Source: DASQHY01 sp036390175 (lineage in GTDB: Bacteria > Acidobacteriota > Terriglobia > Acidiferrales > UBA7541). From it: DNA of 19,556 bases. The stretch spans positions 1-19,556 of the forward strand of contig DASWCG010000143.1 in NCBI GenBank assembly GCA_036390175.1, given 5' to 3'. This document shows, in pieces, positions 8,901-15,111 of this stretch. Position 1 is the first letter of the stretch. Each line of letters begins with the position of its first letter. The notes beneath the pieces are model-generated. The model was not told where the DNA came from and did no database searches. It worked only from the letters and a program-made list of their open reading frames with translations. The translations under genes and the position numbers were made by a program.

Positions 8901-9489
8901 TCATCAAGGGAATTTCTTCGCCCCGCTCTCGTCCCAGCCTCTCGATAGCCAGCACCGCCGCCTTGATGTTCCTCGTGTCCTGGCACGTTTCCACCAGAAG
9001 GACGTCCGCGCCGCCATCCACCAGCCCGCGCGCCTGCTCGTAAAATGCGTCCTTGAGCTGCTGGAACGCGACTCCGCCGGTGACGGTGATCGCTTTGGTC
9101 GTCGGCCCCATCGAGCCAGCCACAAATCTCGGCTTCGCGGGAGTGGAAAACTCATCCGCGGCCTTCCTTGCGATCTGTGCCGCCGTCTTGTTCAACTCGT
9201 AGGCGTCGGCTGCAAGACCGTACTCCGCGAGAACGATCGGCGTTCCGCCGAAGCTGTTCGTCTCCACCATGTCCGAGCCGGCTTCGAAATACTTGCGGTG
9301 GATGTCGAGTACCACGTCGGGCCGCGTCCGCACCAGATTCTCGTTGCAGCCATCCAGCTCCGGCCCGCCGAAATCCGCGGCCGTCAGGTTGCGCTGCTGC
9401 AGCATCGTTCCCGTGGCGCCGTCCAGCACCAGCAGACGCTCTTCGAGTAGCGACTTCAGTGCGCGCGCGCTTTCGGTCAATCGGCTCAT
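5917..9489 (-). CDS. metH: Cobalamin-dependent methionine synthase
   Basis: The 1190-residue enzyme transfers the methyl group of 5-methyltetrahydrofolate to homocysteine through methylcobalamin (E. coli MetH has 1227 residues). All modules are present in order. The homocysteine domain (about 15-310) has zinc ligands Cys232 (GLNCATG) and Cys295/Cys296 (GGCCGTT). The pterin domain (about 340-620) starts PLLVGERTNVIGSRLFK. The cobalamin cap and binding domains (about 665-880) carry His765 in GDVHDIGKN as lower axial ligand. The SAM-dependent reactivation domain (about 910-1185) includes RYSFGYPACP (1124-1133) and DPVASVSALVFHHP. The cytosolic gene stands alone on this strand, without metE or metF beside it. 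A GGGGGG ribosome site precedes the ATG. I see no B12 or SAM riboswitch motif in the upstream 290 bases. Confidence 0.98.
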   Translation of the reverse strand: MSRLTESARALKSLLEERLLVLDGATGTMLQQRNLTAADFGGPELDGCNENLVRTRPDVVLDIHRKYFEAGSDMVETNSFGGTPIVLAEYGLAADAYELNKTAAQIARKAADEFSTPAKPRFVAGSMGPTTKAITVTGGVAFQQLKDAFYEQARGLVDGGADVLLVETCQDTRNIKAAVLAIERLGRERGEEIPLMISGTVEPMGTMLAGQDVEALWASLQHVPCLSIGLNCATGPEFMTDHIRTLHALSNRFLSCYPNAGLPNEEGKYGETPASLAAQLERFVDQGWLNIVGGCCGTTEKHIRAIAQMVQGKKPRRRPEPSHRAVYSGIEMIEAEESTRPLLVGERTNVIGSRLFKQLVAEEKWEEATEIARRQVKGGAHIVDVCLQSTERDEKKDIPPFFEKLIRKVKTPIMIDTTDPKAVEQSLTYCQGKSLINSINLEDGEEKFEKVCPLAHSYGAAVVVGCIDEDPVQAQAFTRERKLAIAQRSYKLLTEKYGIAAENIVFDPLVFPCATGDENYVGGAVETIEGIRLIKQEIPFVRTVLGISNVSFGLPSGAREVVNSVFLYYCTKAGLDLAIVNAERLERFPSIPEKERQLAEDLLFNHAPTAVPEDHPAAALLRNAPSDWRQQSREQKIAINQFHIAAIAEHFRTAKKREKAKAADLPLDQRLANYILEGSKDGLLADLDRKRAEGVAPLDIINGPLMEGMAEVGRLFNANELIVAEVLQSAEAMKAAVGHLEQFMEKSEITKRARIILATVKGDVHDIGKNLVEIILKNNGYEVINLGIKVPPEELIRAYRELHPDAIGLSGLLVKSAQQMVITAADLRAAGIEVPLLVGGAALSAKFTRHKIAPSYGKAVCYAKDAMTGLDLMNQLSDPSKRGEVLREHTISGNGSGGAVTTVPAVDVTETRSPKVRTDIPIPAVAYVDRKLRQVPNLREIWSYINPFMLYGRHMGFKGDFEKKLAQRDPKALELLDQMEEIKTAAAELMKIRAVWQFFEAEAEGNRIHLFAGGASAPLHTFRFQRQRSADRLCLSDYVLPPAGGKRDHLALFVVTAGEGMRERAEEAKVAGFYFKSHALQSLALETAEGCAEWLHRRLREDWGFPDPPEMTMPQRFTSRYRGKRYSFGYPACPNLEDQAGIWKLLQPEEIGVQLTEGMMMDPVASVSALVFHHPDCSYFSVGETAEGQP

Positions 9490-9561
9490 CTTCGATTCAT
9501 CCCCCCCTGCAATCCGGGGCGCCCCGTGAGCAACCCTGCCTCAGTCCAGTCCCCTCCGCAG

Positions 9562-9585
9562 GTACAACGTAAACCACTATTGTAC
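9562..9585 (-). promoter_or_regulatory. Inverted repeat with -10-like box upstream of metH
   Basis: GTACAA (9562-9567) and TTGTAC (9580-9585) form a 6-bp inverted repeat with a 12-nt centre. On the minus strand TACAAT (9584 to 9579) is a 5/6 match to a -10 box, about 90 nt before the metH ATG. A TTGACC sequence (9591 to 9586) is too close to serve as its -35. It is a possible promoter with overlapping operator; no factor can be named. Confidence 0.3.
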
Positions 9586-9780
9586 GGTCAACCCGGAAAA
9601 GGTAGTAGGGCTGTTCTCGCCGCGTGCCCGGCCCCCCGGGACACTAGCCCCGCCGCAGTCCTGTCTATCGAATTCCCCTTGAGGAGTTTCCATTAGGGTA
9701 TGCTCCTCGTTGACGTTCCGATAACACGTGTGCTAAAGCTCCTTGCGCCACTGGAACGGTTTCTACTACGGTAGTGGGTT

Positions 9781-10455
9781 GTGACCACTAAGCGCTCAGC
9801 CAATCGCCTGACCGTGTGTTTGCTCTCGCCCCATCCGCTTGTGCTCGCCGAATTCGAGCGCGTTCTCGCCAAGCCCTCTTTCGAGGTGGTCGCCAAGCAG
9901 ATCGAATCCACGCTGCCGCCGGATATGCGCAAGGTGACGCTCCCGCGCGCCCAAGTGTTCGTCGTGGACGCGCACGCCGCGCGGCAAGCCACCGGAGCGC
10001 TCATCACCAATATCCTGGAACGCTATCCGACGGCGCGTTTGATCGTCGTTGCCGATAAGCACACCGACGCCAACAGCTATTCGCTGCTTCGCTTGGGCGT
10101 CAAGGGGTTGCTTTCTTACGAGGAGGCGCGCGAACAATTGCCGCGGGCTCTGCCGCTGGTGGCTGGCGGAGGCTTCTGGGTTCCCCGTTCCGTGCTCTCC
10201 AGCTTTGTGGATTCCGTCCTCGAAAGCCGCACCCGCCGCATCCGGACCGAGAGTGTGGCCAATCTCAGCCGCCGTGAGCAAGAGGTCCTGGAATCCCTCC
10301 TCCTGAATCTGGCCAACAAGGAAATCGCCAGCAAGCTGAACATTGCCGAGCGCACCGTCAAGTTCCATGTCTCCAACTTGCTCAGCAAATTCGGAGTCCG
10401 TCGCCGCGCCGATTTGATTCTGTTGTGCTTCCAGAGCCGCGGTACGCCGGTCTGA
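9781..10455 (+). CDS. LuxR/NarL-family response regulator with degenerate receiver
   Basis: The 224-residue protein has a receiver-like N-terminal domain (about 10-130) and a LuxR-type helix-turn-helix (162-216: NLSRREQEVLESLLLNLANK, then EIASKLNIAERTVKFHVSNL). Asp63 in VFVVDAH is at the phosphorylation position. The usual acidic pair near the N-terminus (VDDHP in NarL) is SPHP at 16-19, and the conserved Lys after GxKG-L-L is Ser/Tyr. Mg2+-dependent phosphorylation is therefore doubtful, and it may act as an atypical, phosphorylation-independent regulator. No histidine kinase is adjacent. The GTG start is the first available after an in-frame TAG at 9772. It is divergent from metH across 291 bases; a regulatory link is possible but unproven. 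Confidence 0.85.
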   Translation: MTTKRSANRLTVCLLSPHPLVLAEFERVLAKPSFEVVAKQIESTLPPDMRKVTLPRAQVFVVDAHAARQATGALITNILERYPTARLIVVADKHTDANSYSLLRLGVKGLLSYEEAREQLPRALPLVAGGGFWVPRSVLSSFVDSVLESRTRRIRTESVANLSRREQEVLESLLLNLANKEIASKLNIAERTVKFHVSNLLSKFGVRRRADLILLCFQSRGTPV

Positions 10456-10475
10456 TTTGTAGTCGGTTTTGTAGC

Positions 10476-10518
10476 GCCGGGCTTCAGTTCACCCTGAGGC
10501 TTTGCCGAAGGGCCCGGC
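10476..10518. terminator. Palindromic element between convergent genes
   Basis: GCCGGGC (10476-10482) pairs with GCCCGGC (10512-10518), extended by TTC/GAA. Inside it a smaller hairpin, CCCT-GA-GGC-TTT-GCC-GA-AGGG, has a tandem GA mismatch. T-rich sequence follows on the plus side (ATTTCTTTCC). It lies 20 nt after the regulator stop and about 90 nt from the glycosyltransferase stop, so it could terminate both. The inner core resembles widespread REP-like CCCTGAG...GAAGGG elements. Confidence 0.5.
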
Positions 10519-10608
10519 ATTTCTTTCCGTTTTCGCTCTCTGCGCCCGGCGCCTGCCTCGACTCTGTCGGGGTGCCTCTGCGTTTTTGTCTTTGCCTGCG
10601 GCTGCCTG

Positions 10609-11391
10609 TTAGTCCGCAATCCTGTACCGGATGACGCACCATAGGGCCACGATCCCGTCTCGCCAGGTGATTTTCTTCCCTTCCTCATACGTCCGTCCGG
10701 CGTAACTGATCGGCACTTCATACACGCGCCATTTCCCCTTGGCCACCTTCGCGGTGACCTCCGGCTCGAAGCCGAAGCGGTTGGACCTCAGGCGGATTCC
10801 GGCGAGCACCTCGCGCCGGAACACCTTGTAGCAGGTTTCCATGTCGGTGATTTTCAGGTTGGTGAAGACGTCGGAGAGCAGCGTCAGAAATTTGTTGGCC
10901 ACGTAATGCCAGAAGTAGTGCACGCGCTGCGGCCCCCCGAGAAACCGCGAGCCATAGACCACGTCGGCCCGGCCATCCACAATCGGCTCGAGCAGCCTTG
11001 CATAATCTCGCGGGTCGTACTCCAGGTCGCCGTCTTGTACCAGGACAATCTCGCCCGTAGCTTCGGCGAATCCGCGCCGCAGCGCCGCGCCCTTGCCCTG
11101 ATTCTTCGGCTGGAAGAAAAACCGTAAGCCGTTCAGCGGGATGGCATCGCTGCCGTCCTGGCCCGGAGCCGCAACTTCGCCGCTCTCTTGCCGCTGTTGC
11201 AGTCCCTCGAGGATCTGGCGCGTCCCGTCGGTCGAGCAGTCATCCACCAGGATCACTTCCTTGCGCAGTTCCGTGTCCATCACGCGCCGAAGAATCTCCT
11301 CAATCGTTGCCCGCTCGTTGTACACCGGCATGACGATGGACACCTTCGGGTCGCTGAGCGCCCCTGGATTGCGCCGTCTGCGCCTGGTCAT
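10609..11391 (-). CDS. Family 2 glycosyltransferase, DPM1/polyprenyl-phosphate type
   Basis: The 260-residue GT-A fold enzyme transfers a sugar from a nucleotide donor, by analogy to polyprenyl-phosphate at the cytosolic face of the membrane. Motifs: VSIVMPVYNERATIEEIL (17-34); VILVDDCSTDGT (46-57) for nucleotide binding; NQGKGAALRRGF (97-108); VQDGDLEYDP (118-127) as the metal-binding DxD region; TDMETCYKVFRR (182-193); FGFEPEVTAKVAKG (206-219). No C-terminal membrane domain is present, as in soluble DPM1-like proteins. A GTG at 11451 would add 20 residues, but it has no ribosome site and lies upstream of the apparent promoter, so the ATG at 11391 is preferred. The acceptor and sugar cannot be read from sequence. 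Confidence 0.9.
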   Translation of the reverse strand: MTRRRRRNPGALSDPKVSIVMPVYNERATIEEILRRVMDTELRKEVILVDDCSTDGTRQILEGLQQRQESGEVAAPGQDGSDAIPLNGLRFFFQPKNQGKGAALRRGFAEATGEIVLVQDGDLEYDPRDYARLLEPIVDGRADVVYGSRFLGGPQRVHYFWHYVANKFLTLLSDVFTNLKITDMETCYKVFRREVLAGIRLRSNRFGFEPEVTAKVAKGKWRVYEVPISYAGRTYEEGKKITWRDGIVALWCVIRYRIAD

Positions 11392-11403
11392 GTTTAGGCC
11401 CGC

Positions 11404-11433
11404 ATTGTAGAGGCGGTTTGCGAGAGAAGTAAA
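11404..11433 (-). promoter_or_regulatory. Promoter of the glycosyltransferase gene
   Basis: On the minus strand TTTACT (11433 to 11428) and TACAAT (11409 to 11404) are separated by 18 nt. The -10 box ends only 12 nt before the ATG at 11391, so the transcript would have a leader of only a few bases. This argues for the shorter protein start. Confidence 0.5.
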
Positions 11434-11671
11434 GCCAAGCTCCCGAGACACCGATTAAGTAAGCGCGACCCTACGAAGAGACATACCGCTCAGCAAGGGT
11501 GAAGAAGCAATAAAAATGGAATTGGAAAAATTGCAGAATCCAGACGATTGATTCGAATCAAGACTCTCACTGACCCCCTTTCATCGTGCGCGAAGGATGG
11601 GAAGCCGTACACTCATCTCGATTGGGATGTCACTGTTCTCGAAATTCGCTTCTAGAACGCATTTGCGCACT

Positions 11672-12760
11672 TTAGGCTGCTGCGCGGAGCATCCACAGGC
11701 CCTCCGCATTTGCGACAAAGCGACCATCTTGCATGAGCAGCCAACGAACGTAGGCAGTGAAGGTCTTGGACCGCGAGAAATAACCACTAGCAAGGACGCG
11801 CCGCGCGATCTCAGCTGCGGTAAGTGGTTCTTCCGATCTAAGGCAAACAAGCCGGACATAAGACAGCGCGGTTTGCTTCCCGCGAACTGGTAGCCTCGAC
11901 TTGATTACCTCGCCGGCTGTTCTTGAAGTCTTCGCGGCTTCGGCCAGATGCTTGACCGCATTCTGAGAAATCGATACGAGCACGGGCTTGGTTTCTCTCA
12001 GGCGCACCCAAAGCCTCTTGAGCCATTCGATTAGTTTTTCGCGTGATGTTGGATGCAGAAGAGCAATCGCCACTGCTATTCCCAGAATCAGCTTTATCGC
12101 AGGGGGCAGTTTCCGAATCATCTCGGCAATGCCTCGGATCATCTCAACGAACACTTGAATACCAAAGGTCACTGCTAAACCGGAGCCGATTTTTACGGTT
12201 ACAAGTATGCTCGTTGCGCGGGCGTAGTCACGTAGAACTGAGTCAAGTTCCGGCCCGATAACGGGGACTCCCATACGCGCGAAATGTGGATCGGTCGTTC
12301 GCACAAAATCCGCACCGAGTTCTTTGGCCGTCAGCGCATAATCCGAGTCTTTCGGATCGACCAAGGCAAACTTCGTGCCATCGCCCGTTGGCGCGTAGAA
12401 ACGAATCAAACTCTGAACACGTTGCCACTCGGCGGTTGCTGTTTCAATCGTGACGCCGGTCTTGCTTGCGATTAGCGGAAGATATTTTTCAATCTCTTGT
12501 TTGAGAAAAATTGGGGCGAAGGCAATCACCACGCCGGAATTAATGACCTCATGAAGGCGCGTTCTTGCGGTCGGATTGGTACGCGAGGCCAAGCGCCAGC
12601 GAAGCTCCCCCTGTATAGCGGAGGCGTCCAGCACCATCACGATTTGAACAACGTCACCCAATAGTTGACGGAAAAACGGAAACTCATCTCGCAGGTCCAG
12701 CAGAGTGCGCAAAACATCGGAGGGGATGATGACATGGGCGGGTTTTGTTTCATCAGCCAT
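11672..12760 (-). CDS. PIN-domain protein with membrane segment and C-terminal winged helix
   Basis: The protein has 362 residues in three parts. A PIN nuclease fold (about 40-170) carries the acidic set Asp45 (VLDAS), Glu89 (KQEIEKYL), Asp138/Asp140 (PKDSDYALTAKELGADF) and Asp157 (TTDPHF); PIN domains are usually Mg2+-dependent RNases. One strong hydrophobic segment (222-236, IKLILGIAVAIALL) and a weaker one (184-205) follow. A C-terminal winged-helix-like module (299-358) contains PLTAAEIARRVLASGYFSRS and DGRFVANAEGLWML, similar to HARE-HTH/restriction-associated domains. There is no antitoxin-like gene beside it, unlike VapBC pairs. The role is unknown; membrane-tethered RNA cleavage is inference. 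A promoter with a TTGACA -35 lies immediately upstream. Confidence 0.78.
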   Translation of the reverse strand: MADETKPAHVIIPSDVLRTLLDLRDEFPFFRQLLGDVVQIVMVLDASAIQGELRWRLASRTNPTARTRLHEVINSGVVIAFAPIFLKQEIEKYLPLIASKTGVTIETATAEWQRVQSLIRFYAPTGDGTKFALVDPKDSDYALTAKELGADFVRTTDPHFARMGVPVIGPELDSVLRDYARATSILVTVKIGSGLAVTFGIQVFVEMIRGIAEMIRKLPPAIKLILGIAVAIALLHPTSREKLIEWLKRLWVRLRETKPVLVSISQNAVKHLAEAAKTSRTAGEVIKSRLPVRGKQTALSYVRLVCLRSEEPLTAAEIARRVLASGYFSRSKTFTAYVRWLLMQDGRFVANAEGLWMLRAAA

Positions 12761-12769
12761 TACAATTCG

Positions 12770-12800
12770 ATTGTAGGCACGCAGATCGGCTGCTTGTCAA
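12770..12800 (-). promoter_or_regulatory. Promoter of the PIN-domain gene, inside a palindrome
   Basis: On the minus strand TTGACA (12800 to 12795) is a perfect -35 and TACAAT (12775 to 12770) a 5/6 -10, with a 19-nt spacer. The -10 ends 9 nt before the ATG, so the mRNA would be leaderless or nearly so. The box is one arm of TACAATTCGATTGTA (12761-12775), a perfect 6+6 palindrome with a 3-nt centre, which could be an operator. Confidence 0.55.
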
Positions 12801-12911
12801 TGTCCTTAAATGGTCCCAAAAAGGTGCGGCCTACCACCACTCACTGAGGCACGACCGAGACCAGTACAGGCCCTTCCGCAAGCCGGGATCCTACCCTTGC
12901 CGGGCCAGTGG

Positions 12912-12917
12912 TACACT
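12912..12917 (+). promoter_or_regulatory. Extended -10 box before the broken GIY-YIG gene
   Basis: TGGTACACT (12909-12917) is an extended -10 (TGn before TACACT), 17 nt before the ATG at 12935. No clear -35 is visible, which is acceptable for extended -10 promoters. The same TGGTACACT recurs before the gene at 13778. Confidence 0.35.
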
Positions 12918-12934
12918 CCGAGTCCAGCCCAGCC

Positions 12935-13637
12935 ATGAAGAAAGAATACATCCTCGAAGAGATACGCCGAACGGCCAAAGAGAACGGGGGCGCGCCTCTT
13001 GGAGTTAGGATGTTTTTGCGAGAAACGGGAATTAAAGAGGCCGACTGGAAGGGGAAGCATTGGGTACGCTGGGGTGATGCGGTGCGAGACGCAGGGTTTG
13101 CGCCGAACAAGTTGACGGTAGCCTATGAAGAAAGCGCGCTGATAGAAAAGTTCATCGCGGTCATGCGTGAGGTTGGCCGATTCCCGTAGTAGCTGAACTT
13201 CGGATGAAGGGACGAAGCGACGCAAGCATTCCGAACGACAAGACGTTCGCGCGATTCGGCAACAAGCAACAATTTGCAGCGAAGATTCTGGACTACTGCC
13301 GGGAGCGCCCAGGATACGACGACGTTATGGCTTTGTGCGCGGCGGTCGTTGGTCCCCAGCGGGCACAGGTTGGAGACGAGACATCGGCTTCGTCTACCTT
13401 ATCAAAGCGGGCCGCTTCTACAAGATTGGTCGCAGCAATTCCGTTGGCCGACGCGAGTACGAGCTAGGCATTCAACTGCCCGAAAAGGCCGCCACAGTTC
13501 ATACGATCCGCACGGACGACCCCGTGGGCATTGAAGCCTATTGGCACAAGCGATTTGAGACGAAACGGAAGAACGGCGAATCGTTTGGGCTTGATGCCAA
13601 GGATGTAGCGGCATTCAAGCGACGCAAGTTCATGTAG
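12935..13637 (+). pseudogene. GIY-YIG nuclease family (MUG113/T5orf172-type) gene with two frameshifts
   Basis: Three consecutive frames form one protein when joined. The first runs from ATG 12935 (MKKEYILEEIRRTAKENGG) to a TAG at 13187. The second resumes as PVVAELRMKGRSDASIPN and contains FARFGNKQQFAAKILDYCRE. The third, from about 13335-13380, gives IGFVYLIKAGRFYKIGRSNS, YELGIQLPEKAATVHTIRTD, EAYWHKRFETKRKNGESF and ends FKRRKFM at 13637. The last part is a GIY-YIG superfamily domain of the MUG113/T5orf172 type (FVYLI...FYKIG). The N-terminal part is a helical, possibly DNA-binding region. Both shifts equal loss of one base; the first is explained by GATTTCCC shortened to GATTCCC near 13180. 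It is either a recent pseudogene or carries two sequencing or assembly errors. Confidence 0.75.
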
Positions 13638-13753
13638 AAAAAGCCGTGAGCAACGATTATTGGATTCGCAGCGCGTCTGAGACGGTGGACTAAGCAGCCG
13701 GAGAACCGCCTACACCTTGCAAAAGGCATTGGCGAATGAAATGCGAAACATGG

Positions 13754-13773
13754 TACACTTGATGAAAGGAGGG
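13754..13773 (+). promoter_or_regulatory. Extended -10 and strong ribosome site of the 13778 gene
   Basis: TGGTACACT (13751-13759) is an extended -10 box and AAAGGAGGG (13765-13773) is a near-perfect Shine-Dalgarno, 4 nt before the ATG at 13778. TTGGCG at 13729-13734 is a possible -35 at 19 nt. The transcript leader would be very short yet still contain the ribosome site. Confidence 0.45.
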
Positions 13774-13777
13774 AATT

Positions 13778-14161
13778 ATGGTCCACAGTCAGCGATGGGA
13801 GTTGCCGTATCGGATGATTTTCTTCAAAGTGTGGGCGCAGTTTCTTCCTGTCCAAAACCAAAATGTCCGCGAACTCCAAATTCAAGTTTCAAAACTCGAA
13901 CGAATCGCTGGGCTGGACCTGCTGCATTTCATGGATCGCTTCGAATCTATAAAAAGGGCTAAAAAGATAACGGCGAAGCACTTTGAGCGAATCAATTCCC
14001 AGTATAGGACTGTTGTCTCGCACGTCGAAAAGGTCTATCAAGATGTTGCAAAATACCGAGGCACCCCCCTAACGAGAGCGCGCCTGAATGAAGAGCTGTT
14101 CGGCGCGAACGGCTTTATACGTCAAGCCGAAAGCTACGGCAGACAACACGCCCCGAAATAA
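13778..14161 (+). CDS. Hypothetical helical protein
   Basis: This 127-residue protein is not recognised. It is rich in charged and aromatic residues and predicted mostly helical (VRELQIQVSKLERIAGLDLL, FERINSQYRTVVSHVEKVYQ), with no signal peptide, membrane span or Cys cluster. The very strong ribosome site and preceding extended -10 box support expression. It is followed after 51 nt by another small gene on the same strand, so the two may form an operon. It sits in the accessory stretch between nuclease-like genes. Confidence 0.6.
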   Translation: MVHSQRWELPYRMIFFKVWAQFLPVQNQNVRELQIQVSKLERIAGLDLLHFMDRFESIKRAKKITAKHFERINSQYRTVVSHVEKVYQDVAKYRGTPLTRARLNEELFGANGFIRQAESYGRQHAPK

Positions 14162-14212
14162 CTTCAAGGGGTAACAAAACCAATTCTCATCGGAGACGGA
14201 AGGAGAGTTTAA

Positions 14213-14449
14213 ATGATCTCTTTGAAAGTGGATTTCAACGAAGAAGAATTCAAGAGGAATCTAACGGAAGCGACCTTTAAGGCAGCGCAAGAATGCATTC
14301 AGCGAAAGGTGGCTGGCGTTCGCTGCCCGACTCACGGAGAAAATGCCAGAGCAGAATTCATCAATAAGACCGGCAACCAGTTGGAGTATCAGATTCACGC
14401 TTGTTGCGAGCCAGCCGTAGAAGCGGCTAAAGCCGCGCTCCTTGATTAG
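14213..14449 (+). CDS. Small hypothetical protein with CxxH...CC metal-site pattern
   Basis: The 78-residue protein has an N-terminal helix (EEEFKRNLTEATFKAAQECI), then VRCPTHGENARAEF and IHACCEPAVEAAKAAL. Cys38, His41, Cys64 and Cys65 are placed as in a small zinc-ribbon-like fold (RCPxHG...CC). Small proteins of this general layout occur in many accessory regions without assigned function. AAGGAG at 14200-14205 gives a good ribosome site. Likely co-transcribed with the gene at 13778. Confidence 0.6.
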   Translation: MISLKVDFNEEEFKRNLTEATFKAAQECIQRKVAGVRCPTHGENARAEFINKTGNQLEYQIHACCEPAVEAAKAALLD

Positions 14450-14472
14450 AAATCGGACAGCAGAAGGGTGCT

Positions 14473-14694
14473 ATGCACCGACATTCCATTGACGCAAAAC
14501 CAAGAGGCCCGTGCCCGGTCTGCCATCAAGGCTTCAGTCCAGCAACCGACCGCCAGTGGGAACAGAGATGGAGTTATCACTTGCGTGGGTCCCTGCGGCA
14601 TAAGAAATACTTAGAGCTGGCAAACAAGCCAGCTACGCACATTATCTTGCGCTCACGGCCTCCTCAAGCTGAATCACCCTTGCCAACGGCGTGA
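14473..14694 (+). CDS. Small hypothetical zinc-finger-like protein
   Basis: The 73-residue frame begins 23 nt after the previous stop, with AGAAGGG about 4 nt before its ATG. It contains CPVC (14-17) and H36 and H43 in WSYHLRGSLRHKKYLEL, a C-x2-C...H-x6-H arrangement suggesting a zinc site, with a basic helix. The last 20 residues look unstructured. I do not recognise a family. The gene call rests on spacing, ribosome site and the Cys/His pattern. Confidence 0.42.
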   Translation: MHRHSIDAKPRGPCPVCHQGFSPATDRQWEQRWSYHLRGSLRHKKYLELANKPATHIILRSRPPQAESPLPTA

Positions 14695-14968
14695 GCACGA
14701 TTCCCTCCACGACGGGACACAAACTTTTGGTTTTATCATTGCTGAGGCACGTTCGCTTTGTCCATTGCCTATGAGCGAAGCAGTTCCGTGTACCCGCCGT
14801 GTACCTCACTTGGGCGAATCCGGTGTTTTTGGCGTTTTTCTCGTTTAATAGAATCAATAACTTACGCGTTTTCAGCGTCGCTTTTAGTCCGACCCCCACC
14901 ACCCCTACCAGTTTCAAGTCCGCTCGATTTAGAGCGCACACGAAGTTCTCCGCCGTGAGACAACGGAC

Positions 14969-14998
14969 CCACCCTTTCGCAATTTCACGAAAGGATGG
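14969..14998. repeat. Palindromic hairpin element
   Basis: CCACCCTTTCG (14969-14979) and CGAAAGGATGG (14988-14998) form an 11-bp stem with one C/A mismatch around an 8-nt loop. No T-tract follows on either strand. It may be a REP-like repeat or a factor-dependent terminator; only a genome-wide count could tell. Confidence 0.45.
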
Positions 14999-15097
14999 CC
15001 CACCTGCCGGGCGTTTTAGTCGGATCGCTTTCTAGTGCGAATTTCCTTGACACTGCCTGGTATCGAAACGTGTGCGATCCTAACATCGCTCTTCCGT

Positions 15098-15103
15098 TAC
15101 AAT
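15098..15103 (+). promoter_or_regulatory. -10 box directly before the HNH-like gene
   Basis: TACAAT lies 8 nt before the ATG at 15112, so transcription would start at or within a base or two of the start codon. No Shine-Dalgarno is present between them, consistent with a leaderless mRNA. No good -35 at 16-19 nt is visible. Confidence 0.4.
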
Positions 15104-15111
15104 GAAGACGT

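Larger units (their letters stand above)
14695..15111. other. Intergenic region without a convincing gene
   Basis: Frames here, including 14642-14941 on the minus strand, lack a recognisable domain or ribosome site. The region contains a hairpin at 14969-14998 and, at its right end, the -10 box of the next gene. TTGACA at 15047-15052 looks like a -35 but has no -10 at the right distance. Confidence 0.5.

Noticed and set aside
8029..9450. Long plus-strand open frame (473 codons) opposite metH
   Set aside because: It mirrors the metH reading frame in GC-rich DNA, has no domain, and metH is unmistakable on the other strand.
9490..9780. Cobalamin or SAM riboswitch upstream of metH
   Set aside because: No B12-box or SAM-riboswitch core could be read on the minus strand.
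11392..11451. N-terminal extension of the glycosyltransferase from GTG 11451
   Set aside because: No ribosome site, and the promoter lies between this GTG and the ATG at 11391.
11541..11570. tRNA T-loop (TTCGAAT) in the gap after the glycosyltransferase
   Set aside because: The flanking bases do not form a T-stem and no acceptor or anticodon arms are found; it is a 14-bp palindrome, TTGATTCGAATCAA.
14642..14941. 99-codon minus-strand frame
   Set aside because: No domain or ribosome site and overlaps the end of the more plausible small gene at 14473-14694.
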